Positions 50,948 to 60,906 of a DNA stretch of 64,000 bases are shown in pieces (within the stretch, counting starts at the first letter, position 1; every line of letters begins with the position of its first letter). Below the pieces are notes generated by a model that saw only the letters and a program-made list of their open reading frames with translations, did not search any database and had not been told where the DNA came from. Location: positions 1-64,000 of the forward strand of contig PGXB01000015.1 in NCBI GenBank assembly GCA_002838945.1. The letters are read 5' to 3'. The position numbers were made by a program, and so were the translations under genes. This DNA comes from a candidate division Zixibacteria bacterium HGW-Zixibacteria-1 (lineage in GTDB: Bacteria; Zixibacteria; MSB-5A5; GN15; PGXB01).

Positions 50948-51736
50948 ATGAAAGATCAGAATTCAAATAATGTTCCGGCTTTGGAAGCGATAAATCTTAC
51001 CAAGCAGTACGAAGACGGCGTCATGGCGCTGGACCGGGTCTCGTTCAATGTCAAGCCGGGAGAGATTTTCGTCCTTCTTGGCGGGAACGGCGCCGGCAAG
51101 ACAACGACCATAAATCTGTTTCTCAATTTTATCGAGCCGACTTCCGGAGAGGCCTTTATTAACGGGTTTGTAACGCATCGGGAGCCGCTGAAGGCGAAAG
51201 AGAATGTCGCCTTTGTTTCCGAAAATGTGATGCTGTATTCGAATTTTACGGCGATGCAGAACCTTGAATTCTTTTCCAGGATCGGAGGAAAAAAGCAGTA
51301 CACTCGCTCGGACTTTCATGATGTTTTGTTTCGGGTCGGGCTGGCCGAAGAATTTCATTATAAAAAGCTGAAGGGTTTTTCCAAGGGCATGCGTCAGAAA
51401 TGCGGCATTGCCATCGCCATTCTGAAAGATGCACCGGCGATTCTTCTTGACGAACCAACCTCGGGTCTTGATCCCAAAGCGGGGCGCGAGTTTATCGAAT
51501 TGCTGAAATCACTCAAAGATGAAAATAAAGCCATTCTGATGTCGACCCATGACATTTTTCGGGCGAAAGAGGTCGCCGATGTCGTGGCTATTATGGATCG
51601 CGGCCGAATAATAATGCAGGAATCGGCCGGTGATATTGTCAATAAAGATCTGGAACAGCTTTACATGCAATATATGAGCGGGATGAATGCAACTCGGCAG
51701 GAGCACGGAGGTGTCGATGTTACGCATATTAATTGA
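50948..51736 (+). CDS. ABC transporter ATP-binding protein
   Basis: 262 residues from ATG 50948 with AAAGGA six bases upstream. Walker A GGNGAGKTTT, Q-loop in FVSENVML, a variant signature FSKGMRQK in place of LSGGQ, Walker B AILLDEPTSGLD and H-loop MSTHD. It powers the two permeases that follow; the gene overlaps the first by 20 nt. Confidence 0.95.
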   Translation: MKDQNSNNVPALEAINLTKQYEDGVMALDRVSFNVKPGEIFVLLGGNGAGKTTTINLFLNFIEPTSGEAFINGFVTHREPLKAKENVAFVSENVMLYSNFTAMQNLEFFSRIGGKKQYTRSDFHDVLFRVGLAEEFHYKKLKGFSKGMRQKCGIAIAILKDAPAILLDEPTSGLDPKAGREFIELLKSLKDENKAILMSTHDIFRAKEVADVVAIMDRGRIIMQESAGDIVNKDLEQLYMQYMSGMNATRQEHGGVDVTHIN

Positions 51737-53153
51737 AAAGGAGATTCGGGATTTGACCGGATCAGCCAAATTCGTTATTATGTTCGGCGTCTGCGCCCTG
51801 CTTATCATTGCAACCTTCTATGTCGGAGCAGTCAGGCATAAGTTGAGTCTGGCGCAATATGATGCATCGAGGACCGAACAGGCGCGGGCGCTGGAGGGTG
51901 TCACCGACTGGATGGATGTCAATGATGTCCGTGTCTTTCTGCCGCCTGAACCACTGGCCGCCCTTGTATCCGGCGTATCGAATGACATCGAGCGAACCGC
52001 CGTCATATCGGGAAGGGGCGATATCCCGACCGAAGACAGCCGCTTCAATGAGGATCCGATCTATGCGATTTTCCGATTTATCGATCTCGAATTTATTTTC
52101 GCTGTGATCCTGTCGCTATTCGCTATACTTCTCGGCTATGACGCCATCAGCGGAGAAAAAGAACGGGGGACATTGCGGCTGACCTTTGCCAATGCTGTTC
52201 CCAAGAGAACATATATTATGGCCAAGCTGCTTGGGTCATATCTGACTCTGACGACTTCGATAGTTATCGCGATACTGGTCGGCGTGCTTTTGTTTCTGAT
52301 TCTCGGCATGAGTCTTTCCGCGATGGAGTGGCTCCGATTATTTTTGATTGTCCTGGCCGGCCTTCTGTTTTTCGGCGTCTTTCTGTCGCTTTCGATTTTT
52401 GTCTCGGCCCTGACTCATCGTTCTTCCAGTTCATTCCTGATTTTGCTCGTCATCTGGGTGATGTTTGTCCACATCGTACCGCGGGCCTCGGTGCTGCTGG
52501 CGGCGCGATCGGTCGATGTCCCGTCGGTCGATGAAATCGCTTACCAGAAATCGAGTCTGGCAATCCAGCTGGGCGAGGAATTCCGCGAAAGCATGCGCAA
52601 CATTGAGATCCCGGCCACGTCCAACCCCAATGAAGATCCCATGATGAAATTCAATGAATACATGGATTCATTGACCAATATCCGCGAATCCAAACTCAAT
52701 GCTTTATCTTCACGCCTGAGGGAAGAGCGGAATAATCTGCAAAGGGTTCAGGAGAGTCTGGCTTTCACCCTGGCTCGCTTGTCGCCGGTAACATTGTTCT
52801 CCTTTGCAACATCGTACCTGGCGGGAACATCAATATACTTGAAGGATAAGTTTGATGATGAGGCGCTCGCCTATCAGGCCGAATATGGAAGATTCATAAA
52901 AGAGAAGACCGGGCTCAATCCCGGCGGGATGCTGAAAATACGCGCCTCGAAATCATGCAGCGGCGGCGGCGGCGAAGAGGACGAGCAGCCAAAACAGATA
53001 GATGCCACCGAACTGCCCGCCTTTACATTCTCGAATGATGATTTCAAGAGTTCATTCGAATCAGCCGTTGTTGACCTTGGGTTACTGGGCATCCTTAACC
53101 TGTTTCTGTTTGCGGGATCGTTTCTGGCCTTTGTCCGCTATGATGTCAGATAG
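51717..53153 (+). CDS. ABC-2 type permease, first subunit
   Basis: 478 residues from ATG 51717 (GGAGG seven bases upstream). About six membrane helices; the first is followed by a large extracytoplasmic region. The family signature is ISGEKERGTLRLTFANAVPK then YIMAKLLGSYL. Between helices lies a large helical domain with many Asp/Glu, and a Gly/Cys stretch KSCSGGGGEEDEQ near the C-terminus. Paralogous to the next gene, so the two likely form a heterodimer. Confidence 0.9.
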   Translation: MLRILIEKEIRDLTGSAKFVIMFGVCALLIIATFYVGAVRHKLSLAQYDASRTEQARALEGVTDWMDVNDVRVFLPPEPLAALVSGVSNDIERTAVISGRGDIPTEDSRFNEDPIYAIFRFIDLEFIFAVILSLFAILLGYDAISGEKERGTLRLTFANAVPKRTYIMAKLLGSYLTLTTSIVIAILVGVLLFLILGMSLSAMEWLRLFLIVLAGLLFFGVFLSLSIFVSALTHRSSSSFLILLVIWVMFVHIVPRASVLLAARSVDVPSVDEIAYQKSSLAIQLGEEFRESMRNIEIPATSNPNEDPMMKFNEYMDSLTNIRESKLNALSSRLREERNNLQRVQESLAFTLARLSPVTLFSFATSYLAGTSIYLKDKFDDEALAYQAEYGRFIKEKTGLNPGGMLKIRASKSCSGGGGEEDEQPKQIDATELPAFTFSNDDFKSSFESAVVDLGLLGILNLFLFAGSFLAFVRYDVR

Positions 53154-53175
53154 AATATAACGACGGAGTAAAAAT

Positions 53176-54636
53176 ATGCTGAAAGTTTTGATTAATAAAG
53201 AACTGCGGGCGATCATTTCGAGTCCCAAATTCGTGGGTGCGTTTGTGGTCTGCTCGATTCTGATACTGCTTTCGATTTATACCGGAATTAAAGAATATCG
53301 GGTGATGTCGGCCCGGTATGATGCCGCGGCCCTGATGGTCGACCAGGAAGTAAGGCAGGAAACGTCATGGGGTAGGATGTCGACGACCGTTTATCGCAAA
53401 CCGGACCCGATGCAGATTTTCGTGGCGGGTCTCGATTATGATATCGGGCGGTGGTCCGCGGTATCGAACCGCGGAAGCGCCAAGCTTAAGAACAGCGCCT
53501 ATTCCGATGACCCGATTTATTCGGTCTTTCGTTTTCTCGATTTTTCATTCATCACCCAGTTTATTCTGACGCTGTTCGCCATCTTGTTTACATATAATGC
53601 GGTTAACGGCGAGCGCGAAGACGGCACCTTGAAATTGATAATGTCGAATGCCGTTTCACGCGCCAATTTTCTGATGGGCAAGTGCTTCGGGGCATGGCTG
53701 GGACTGGTGGTTCCGATCAGCATCCCGATCCTTCTCGGGTTCCTCCTTATAATGTTGTTCAATGTCCCGCTGTCGGCCGATCACTGGATGAAAATTATAT
53801 TTTTCATGGGTCTGTCGCTGGGGTTGTTCACGTTCTTCATTGTCCTGGGAGTGTTGATATCCTCGATCACAAAAGCCTCATCGATATCATTTCTGATCAG
53901 CCTGGTGGTCTGGGTTCTTGCCGTCATGATTATACCAAGGGTGGGAGTGCTGGCGGCCGGGAGCATGGTCTATGTTCCGCGGGTAGCGGAAATCGAGGGC
54001 CAGTTGACCGGATTTGCCCAGAGCAAGTGGGATGAATTCATGCGCGGCACCGAAGAGAGGTGGAACAAGTACAACCAGACCGGGAATGGCGTGGAACTGG
54101 ATGAGGAGAAAATGTGGGAAATCATGCAGTATGAAGATTCCCTGCACCGCGAGATAGAGGCGGAAATCATGCAGCATGAACTAAGGCTCCGCGAGGATCT
54201 TCGGCAGCGGAAAATTCGTCAGGAGCAACTGGCTTTTTCGCTGTCGCGGATTTCGCCGGTGGCCGCTTACCAGCTGGGGGCAATGTCGCTGGCCGGGACC
54301 GATGTCGAGATCAAGAATCGCTACGAAGAGGCGATCAACAATTATCGAAACGAGTTTTATAAATTCGTTCAGCAGAAGCAGGATGAAACGGGGGATAACG
54401 GCAAGGTGATGCTGGCTTTTACAATAAGCGATGACGGCAGTCAAAGCATGACCATGAGCGGTGACCGCACCAAGGAGAATCTGGATATCAGCGGCCTGCC
54501 GCGGTTTGCGGTCCCGGGGGTGGTGTTCGCCGAGGCAATATCGCCGGCCCTGGTTGATTTCGGCATAATAATATTTTATATCCTCTTGGCCTTCGCCGGC
54601 GCCTTCGTGATGTTTTTAAGATACGATGTAAGGTAA
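53176..54636 (+). CDS. ABC-2 type permease, second subunit
   Basis: 486 residues. Signature VNGEREDGTLKLIMSNAVSR and FLMGKCFGAWLGL; six membrane helices in the same plan as the first subunit; both proteins end FLAFVRYDVR or MFLRYDVR. A long charged coiled-coil domain (HELRLREDLRQRKIRQEQ) lies outside the membrane. Export or Gld-type envelope function is possible; the substrate is unknown. Confidence 0.9.
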   Translation: MLKVLINKELRAIISSPKFVGAFVVCSILILLSIYTGIKEYRVMSARYDAAALMVDQEVRQETSWGRMSTTVYRKPDPMQIFVAGLDYDIGRWSAVSNRGSAKLKNSAYSDDPIYSVFRFLDFSFITQFILTLFAILFTYNAVNGEREDGTLKLIMSNAVSRANFLMGKCFGAWLGLVVPISIPILLGFLLIMLFNVPLSADHWMKIIFFMGLSLGLFTFFIVLGVLISSITKASSISFLISLVVWVLAVMIIPRVGVLAAGSMVYVPRVAEIEGQLTGFAQSKWDEFMRGTEERWNKYNQTGNGVELDEEKMWEIMQYEDSLHREIEAEIMQHELRLREDLRQRKIRQEQLAFSLSRISPVAAYQLGAMSLAGTDVEIKNRYEEAINNYRNEFYKFVQQKQDETGDNGKVMLAFTISDDGSQSMTMSGDRTKENLDISGLPRFAVPGVVFAEAISPALVDFGIIIFYILLAFAGAFVMFLRYDVR

Positions 54637-54662
54637 ATTAATCAATACAATTAAATAAATTA

Positions 54663-54690
54663 GGCCGGCGCCATGAGGGGGGCGCCGGCC
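54663..54690. terminator. GC hairpin between convergent genes
   Basis: GGCCGGCGCC (54663-54672) / GGCGCCGGCC (54681-54690), 10 perfect pairs, 8-nt loop. It lies between the ABC operon and the lipoprotein gene; without a T run on either side, so termination is likely but not of the classic form. Confidence 0.65.
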
Positions 54691-54720
54691 CGATGATAGG
54701 CGGGCTGCATGGTCAGAGAT

Positions 54721-56025
54721 TTATTGCTGCATATTTGAGGCGCTCAAAATACCCGCCGCTTCCTCGGTATTGGCTTTGGAAGCAAACTGGCCGCCCCCGC
54801 ACCAGACGCTGGCCATAAAGCCGTCACGGTCACCCGTGCCGACATGGAGCCACTTGAACAAGCGCCCCGAACCGGGCTCGGTCACCGGCATCAATTTCTG
54901 ATAAACGACGCTTGATGACCACTCGCCCCACTCATTCATCCGCCCGGCATGCGTTTCACGGACCTCGGCTGTCAACGGATCGCCGATGGGAACCATGTTG
55001 ATCGGGTCAAAGGGAATGACGGTCAAAGTACCGGAAGCTTGAAAATCCATGGCATAGGAACCATCGTGGGCCACTTTGACGGTCTGTGTCATCTGTACCG
55101 GTCCTTCGACGTAAACATAATCCATCGGCCCGGAGGAACAGAACGGGCGCGGCACGACCTGTCCGTAATTGATGATAAAGTCCTGAACATAGACATTACT
55201 TACGGGTGGAAGCGCGCCCAGGATGTTGATGACAAGAGCATGCCCGTCGGTGCCGATCGGAACATCGGCGCCGACATTGCCGAGCGGCCCCTCGATAAAT
55301 CCGCGGATTTCGAGCGGCAGTTCGTTGTAAATGTCTTTCATGATCGTGCGGAACGGGGAATCATTGATCTGGTCGGTCGGTACAATTCCGGTTGACGGGT
55401 CAACCAATCCGCTTCGAATAAGATCGACCATAACGAACTGCTCGGCCTTCTCCCAGCTCAGCACCTGATGATCGGCGGTGCCGGGAATCTGCACTTCGAA
55501 ATGGGCATTGGCCACGGTCCATTCGCCCATTTTGAAAAAGCGAATATGGAAGCGAAGCGGCCCGTAGGGTCCGCAGGCCAGTTGAACCGGGCTGCCGTTC
55601 CAGCCTTCGCCGGTACCATAAGAGGTCTGCATATCGCCGATGGCATCCTCCCAGGTGCTGTTGAACGGCTGTACGGGCGGATATCCAAAGGCGGTACGGT
55701 CGCCGTCAAGTGACATCAGGGCGGTGCGAATATCACGCGGGTCGGCATGGCCGCAGAAGATAAGATTGATGGGATCCTGCGGGGTGCCGGAAAAATCGGT
55801 TCCGGAGTAGGGCCAGAAGTCGAGATTGTTTCCATCATAGCCGACCGTCACCAATCCGGCGGGCGGCGGATAGAAGGCAGTTGTTTTGGCCGTTGCCATC
55901 AGGGCCGACATTTCCTCGTCGATATCAGAAACATTGGCGGCGCTATGGCCGACAGGTTCGATTGACTTTTCGCAACCGACGACCACAAGAGCCACGATGA
56001 CCAAAAACACAAATAGCGTTTTCAT
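54721..56025 (-). CDS. Lipoprotein of unknown function
   Basis: 434 residues with a lipobox in FVFLVIVALVVVGCEKS. The mature protein has no domain I recognise; it is rich in Gly, Pro and aromatic residues (GYDGNNLDFWPYSGTDFSG, RFHIRFFKMGEWTVANAHFE). It looks like a secreted beta-rich protein that ends up on a membrane. A good site, GGAGAG, precedes the start on the minus strand. Single gene. Confidence 0.7.
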   Translation of the reverse strand: MKTLFVFLVIVALVVVGCEKSIEPVGHSAANVSDIDEEMSALMATAKTTAFYPPPAGLVTVGYDGNNLDFWPYSGTDFSGTPQDPINLIFCGHADPRDIRTALMSLDGDRTAFGYPPVQPFNSTWEDAIGDMQTSYGTGEGWNGSPVQLACGPYGPLRFHIRFFKMGEWTVANAHFEVQIPGTADHQVLSWEKAEQFVMVDLIRSGLVDPSTGIVPTDQINDSPFRTIMKDIYNELPLEIRGFIEGPLGNVGADVPIGTDGHALVINILGALPPVSNVYVQDFIINYGQVVPRPFCSSGPMDYVYVEGPVQMTQTVKVAHDGSYAMDFQASGTLTVIPFDPINMVPIGDPLTAEVRETHAGRMNEWGEWSSSVVYQKLMPVTEPGSGRLFKWLHVGTGDRDGFMASVWCGGGQFASKANTEEAAGILSASNMQQ

Positions 56026-56383
56026 TCTTTTCTCTCCTGCTGTGAGTTTTTTGATTTGTTGTCAGCGGAATTTCGTGCTTTTTGTTCCATCCGGTCTCCT
56101 TCCAATTTAACTGAGGAATTTATTTATTTTGCTTTAGTTTGCTTGAATAGCAAGCCGGATGCCTGAATTTGGCGACACGGCCGGATAATTGTACATGATT
56201 GTATTTCAATGAGATACAGTATTGGATGCAGGCCCCGATGTCTTAAACAAGATGGATATGAGCTATACAGGTGGTTAGTATCAATCTCATCGTTGATGCC
56301 CGATCAGCTTGATATTCGACTTGACAATATAAAATTTGATACGCTTTTTAAATACGACAGAGTGATTTTCTCCGGAGTTAATA
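56026..56383. other. Divergent intergenic region
   Basis: No gene. It separates the lipoprotein gene (minus) from the GAF-sigma54 activator (plus). TTGACA at 56321-56326 is a good -35 box but the -10 box is poor at any normal spacing. No -24/-12 promoter is seen. Confidence 0.4.
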
Positions 56384-57958
56384 TTGTCAGAAGAGAATAA
56401 TAAAGGCGGCCTTCAAAGCGCCCTTGATGAATTGCGAAGTATCAATCGCATAATAGACAAAATTTGCCGTGTATGCGAAACCAATCATATAATGACTATC
56501 ATTATTGATGAATTGGTTGATATTACTGATGCCTCGCAGGGGGTCGTCAATCTCATATCCAGATTAAAGGATGAGGATCTTGTGACCGTCGTCCGCGGCA
56601 AAAAGTCGCCGCCAGGTGAAATCCCTTTTCGCGTCAGCAGCATGATTTCGGGATGGGTATTAAAAGAGAAAAAAATCCTCAAAATTGCCGACCTCGATTC
56701 TGATGAGAGATTTAAAGGGCTTGATTCCGATGACGGGAAATTTAAATCGATCCTTTGCTGTCCGATGGTTGTCCGGGGGGATGTCATCGGACTGACCACC
56801 CTCGTCAGAGACAAATCGAAGGGTCCTTTCAATGAGGATCAAAGCCGTCTGGCCGGGATCGTTGTTTCCCAGTCGGCGCAGATTCTCAGCAATGCCCTGT
56901 TGCTTGAAGAGGTGGCCCGCAAAAACGAATTACTGAAACTGTCACAGCGGCGGCTTCACGACGAGAATGTCCGTCTGCAATCTGAGATAGGTTCGGTTTT
57001 TTCCTTCGAGAATATTGTCGGCAAATCGGAAGCCATTAAAAGGGTCCTGATGACCGCCTCGAAAGTCAGTCACAATGATTCGCCTGTCCTCATCACCGGC
57101 CCGACCGGAACCGGAAAGGAATTGATTGCCCGGGCCATTCATTATAACAGCACCCGCAAAGATAAACCATTCGTGGTCAAAAACTGCGGGGTGAAAACCG
57201 AATCGCTTCTGGAAGCGGAGCTTTTCGGTTATGTCAGGGGTGCTTTCACCGGGGCCGATCGCGACAAGAAGGGTTTGTTCAAAGAGGCCGATGGGGGAAC
57301 CATATTTTTGGATGAGATAGGCGATGCACCGCTCTCGACCCAGGTGGCCATATTACGCGTTCTCGAAACCGGCGAAATTAGGCCGGTCGGAGCTACCAAA
57401 ACAGAATTTTCCAATGTGCGCATTATTTCGGCGACAAATAAGAATCTTCAGGAAGAGATCGAACGCGGGGACTTTCGACGCGACCTGTACTATCGACTCA
57501 ACACCTTTACGATTGAAATGCCGCCTCTTTCGCAGAGACGCGAGGACATACATTTGTTGATTCATCATTTTATCAGAAAACTGAAAATAAAATTGGGACG
57601 CGATGATCTGTCGGTCTCGCCGACGGCGCTTGATAACCTTGTCCGGTACTCATGGCCGGGCAATGTCAGACAGCTCGAAAATGAATTGGAGCGGGCGGCG
57701 GTGCTGAGCGACACCGACGGCATGATCGATACGACCGATCTTTCGGCCGAAGTTCTCGGTTCCGTATCCGGCGATGTCGGCCGGGGAAGCGCCGGCGGCC
57801 GGATGCGCGACATTATTGAGAAAGTCGAGCGTGAAATTATTACCGCGACTCTTAAAGAGACAAACGGCAATATCCTCAGAACCTCAAAAATTCTTGGTCT
57901 CACCCGCAAGGGTCTTAAAGATAAAATGATCCGTTACGGAATTACCTCGGAGAATTGA
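56384..57958 (+). CDS. GAF-AAA-Fis sigma54-dependent activator
   Basis: 524 residues from a TTG start with GGAG seven bases upstream. A GAF domain at about 20-175 (DITDASQGVVNLISR, FKSILCCPMVVRGDVIGLTT) is followed by AAA+ with Walker A GPTGTGKE, GAFTGA, Walker B GGTIFLDEIGD and FRRDLYYRLNTF, and a Fis HTH (TSKILGLTRKGLKDKMIRY). It should activate sigma54 promoters, none of which I can find nearby, so the targets are elsewhere. It converges on a TPR Ser/Thr kinase gene. Confidence 0.92.
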   Translation: MSEENNKGGLQSALDELRSINRIIDKICRVCETNHIMTIIIDELVDITDASQGVVNLISRLKDEDLVTVVRGKKSPPGEIPFRVSSMISGWVLKEKKILKIADLDSDERFKGLDSDDGKFKSILCCPMVVRGDVIGLTTLVRDKSKGPFNEDQSRLAGIVVSQSAQILSNALLLEEVARKNELLKLSQRRLHDENVRLQSEIGSVFSFENIVGKSEAIKRVLMTASKVSHNDSPVLITGPTGTGKELIARAIHYNSTRKDKPFVVKNCGVKTESLLEAELFGYVRGAFTGADRDKKGLFKEADGGTIFLDEIGDAPLSTQVAILRVLETGEIRPVGATKTEFSNVRIISATNKNLQEEIERGDFRRDLYYRLNTFTIEMPPLSQRREDIHLLIHHFIRKLKIKLGRDDLSVSPTALDNLVRYSWPGNVRQLENELERAAVLSDTDGMIDTTDLSAEVLGSVSGDVGRGSAGGRMRDIIEKVEREIITATLKETNGNILRTSKILGLTRKGLKDKMIRYGITSEN

Positions 57959-57982
57959 TATATAATTGAGAATTTTTCCGCC

Positions 57983-60583
57983 TCAGGTACCGCTTTGCAG
58001 CAATTGCTGGAAACGCGGGTTGTCGCGAAGCGGTTTCCATAGAGGATCAAGTTTTAGATAGGAAACTGAAATAAATCCGGGAATTGACAGGAGATTTTCA
58101 AGCTGGCTTACAGCCTCGTCATACTCTCCAAAAATAACCATGATCTCCGCCAGATCGACCATAAGAAATATGGCATCAAAAGCATCCCGGCTGGTCGGCA
58201 GCAATTCGACCGCCTTTCGTCCGTGAAAAATGGCCGGTTCTTTTTGCCTCATCCCGGCATAAGCCAATCCCAGATAACTGTGATATCTGGCCTCCTCCTG
58301 CCCGGCGGACAATCGCCTCTCAAGCATGATGCGTGCCGAATCGGAGTATGCATACTCCCGGTCAGCTTGATTCATGAGGCGGTACATCTGGGCGCAATGA
58401 ATATAATAGGCGGCGGTATCGGTTCCGGGCGCGGTCGCCCTGATGACTTCAGCGTAATCATCGTCAACAATGCGTTCCAGCCACCAGTAATATTTCGAGG
58501 TCGAAAAATTGACATAACCAGCGGCGCTCGACAATATTTCCCTGGCTTCTTTTACATCACCGTCACGAAGAATGTAAATCCATGCCCGGTACACGTACGG
58601 CAGGGGCCAGTCGGGGGCCAGGAGGATGGTTCGGTCAAGATATTCTTCAGCTTTGCCATACTGGCGCATCAAACCGTAGGTCAACGCAACATCGAAAGCT
58701 CTCAGGTATGACAACGGGTCAAGTTCGAGTGCGCGCGAAAAATTCTCGACCGATTCTTTCAGATTGCCCTGCCGCCTTTGTACCGCCCCGATGGCATTGT
58801 ATAGATAACGATTGTTGGGCTGCAATTTTTGCACTATTGCGAATTCCTTAAGAGCTTCCGGGTAATTCATCTCGCAGTAGTGGCAGTACCCCATGGCCAG
58901 ATGTCCCTCGACCAAATCCGAATCGATGGCCAGGGCTCTGACGGCGTCATTCCTTGCCTCCGTTCGGCGGAGTTCGGAGCGATCATAAAATTCCGAATAC
59001 ATGCTTCCGTGCGCCCGCGAAAGCATGGCGTAAGCGGAGGCGAATTCAGGATCCAGTTCGATTGCCCTCCGGTATAACCCGATGGCGATTTCGATATCCT
59101 CCTTTTCCCAGCTTCGATTGAAGTATTCGTTGCCTCTAAGGTAATAATCATAGGCGGCCAGATTCTGTGTTGGTTCACGCTGCATCATCTGCCGCTCGGA
59201 CTTGCTTACGGCGATATTCAAGGCCCGTGTTGCATTTTCGGCGATTTCCGATTGAAGAGTGAATACCTTGTCGATCACTCGTTCATAGGATTCCGTCCAG
59301 AGATAAGTATCATCGCTGGTTCGCACGAGACTGGCACTGATCTTTACCTGGTTTGGATTCCGGCTTTTATCCCATTGAATGGTTCCGGTCATAATATACT
59401 GGGCGCCAAGTTCAAACCCGATCTGTTTGATATTTTTATCGGTGTTTTTATACTGCATGGAACTAGTCCGGGAAATAACGCCAAGCTCGCTGAATTTAGC
59501 CAGATGCATGGTGACGGCATCGGTCATGCCATCAGCGAAGTATTCATCGCCCTTTTCGCCAAGATTTTCAAAGGGGAGAACCGCCAGGATTTTCTGGGCT
59601 GGGGTTGGTTTCCAGAATTTGCTCATAACGCCGAAGATTATGGCCGCCACGACAATCAGACCGACGACAGAAATTATAAATGTCCGGCGGGAGCGCCGGC
59701 CAAACTTTCCCAACCGGAAGTTTTCTTCCGGTGAACATTGCATTTGCAGGGCATCCACGACATCGCAGGCATCCCTAAAGCGGTTATCCGGGTTTTTTTC
59801 AAGCAGTCGATTGACGACATCGATGATTTGGTCCGGAAGGTCAGGTTTCAATTCGTTCAAGGGCTGTGGCTGATCATTGACAATTGCATAAGCCAGCGAT
59901 GCTTCATATTCGCCCGCAAATGGTTTTTTCCCGGCGATCATCTCGTACAGCATGACGCCCAGCGAAAACAAATCGGAGGCGGCGGTAATATTTCCGCTCT
60001 GTATCTGTTCGGGCGACATATAAGCCATGGTCCCCGACGTCAGGCCGGAAATCTCCCTGCCGCGGTGAGTTACAGCCAGCCCGAAGTCCAGGATTTTTGC
60101 GCGCCCGGAATTGTCGATGATGATATTGGCTGGCTTGATATCACGGTGGATGATTCCAAGCTTATGCGCTTCTTTCAAACCACGGCATATTTGCACGGTA
60201 ACATCTATTATTTGGGGGAGGCTCATGTCGGTATCATGAATATACTTGTCGAGCGTAACACCATCGACATGCTCCATGGCAAAAAACGGCCGGCCCTGAT
60301 GCTCGTTGACTTCATAGACCGTAATAATATTCGGATGATTCAGGACAGCCGCCGCCTGAGCTTCACTTATAAACTGCTGCCTCGTCTCAGGGTCAGCGGT
60401 CATAGCAGCCGGCAGAAATTTAAGCGCCACCCGTCGTTTCAGGCCAAGATCCTCGGCGGCATAGACATCACCCATTCCGCCTGAACCGATTTTTTCAAGA
60501 ATGCGGTAATGGGACACGATCGTCCCTTCACGAAGAGCATCGTTTGGCTCACTTGAATTCTTTTGAGGCTCATCATCCGTCAT
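57983..60583 (-). CDS. Transmembrane Ser/Thr protein kinase with TolB-like and TPR domains
   Basis: 866 residues from ATG 60583; longer in-frame starts use TTG. Kinase domain at about 26-290: IGSGGMGDVYAAED, VALKFLP, HRDIKPANIII, DFGLA and MSPEQI. Membrane helix near 310-330 (TFIISVVGLIVVAAIIF). Then a FlgO/TolB-N-like domain (AVLPFENLGEKGDEYFADGM) and a long TPR array (FASAYAMLSRAHGSMYSEF and others) outside the membrane. This plan is common in bacteria with many eukaryote-like kinases. Substrate unknown; the adjacent GAF activator is a possible partner. Confidence 0.9.
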   Translation of the reverse strand: MTDDEPQKNSSEPNDALREGTIVSHYRILEKIGSGGMGDVYAAEDLGLKRRVALKFLPAAMTADPETRQQFISEAQAAAVLNHPNIITVYEVNEHQGRPFFAMEHVDGVTLDKYIHDTDMSLPQIIDVTVQICRGLKEAHKLGIIHRDIKPANIIIDNSGRAKILDFGLAVTHRGREISGLTSGTMAYMSPEQIQSGNITAASDLFSLGVMLYEMIAGKKPFAGEYEASLAYAIVNDQPQPLNELKPDLPDQIIDVVNRLLEKNPDNRFRDACDVVDALQMQCSPEENFRLGKFGRRSRRTFIISVVGLIVVAAIIFGVMSKFWKPTPAQKILAVLPFENLGEKGDEYFADGMTDAVTMHLAKFSELGVISRTSSMQYKNTDKNIKQIGFELGAQYIMTGTIQWDKSRNPNQVKISASLVRTSDDTYLWTESYERVIDKVFTLQSEIAENATRALNIAVSKSERQMMQREPTQNLAAYDYYLRGNEYFNRSWEKEDIEIAIGLYRRAIELDPEFASAYAMLSRAHGSMYSEFYDRSELRRTEARNDAVRALAIDSDLVEGHLAMGYCHYCEMNYPEALKEFAIVQKLQPNNRYLYNAIGAVQRRQGNLKESVENFSRALELDPLSYLRAFDVALTYGLMRQYGKAEEYLDRTILLAPDWPLPYVYRAWIYILRDGDVKEAREILSSAAGYVNFSTSKYYWWLERIVDDDYAEVIRATAPGTDTAAYYIHCAQMYRLMNQADREYAYSDSARIMLERRLSAGQEEARYHSYLGLAYAGMRQKEPAIFHGRKAVELLPTSRDAFDAIFLMVDLAEIMVIFGEYDEAVSQLENLLSIPGFISVSYLKLDPLWKPLRDNPRFQQLLQSGT

Positions 60584-60906
60584 TGATGACCATCCGGATA
60601 GATTTGGAATATTTTTCGAAACTTCCACCAAAATGATAGAGGTCAGGCCGAAATAATGCAACAGAAAAAATCAACCGCCTGCTTGCCTGCACAGTGGTCT
60701 GCCAAAATGTCCCGGGCGTCCTGAGTGGCAACCTGCTAATTGAATGGATATAAAATAGCCACACTTAGTCTTCCCCGTGACGTTGGGTGATCCGCGTAAA
60801 GCACAAATAATCAACGGGTTACAGAATATGTCCGGGCTGGCGAATATCCGGCATCACAGTTGCAATTATAGTCGCCGGAGCAACAAAAATGGAAAAGGTG
60901 ACAATC
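60584..60906. other. Divergent intergenic region
   Basis: No gene in about 320 nt between the kinase gene (minus) and the lipid cluster (plus). I see no clear promoter or hairpin. Confidence 0.35.
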
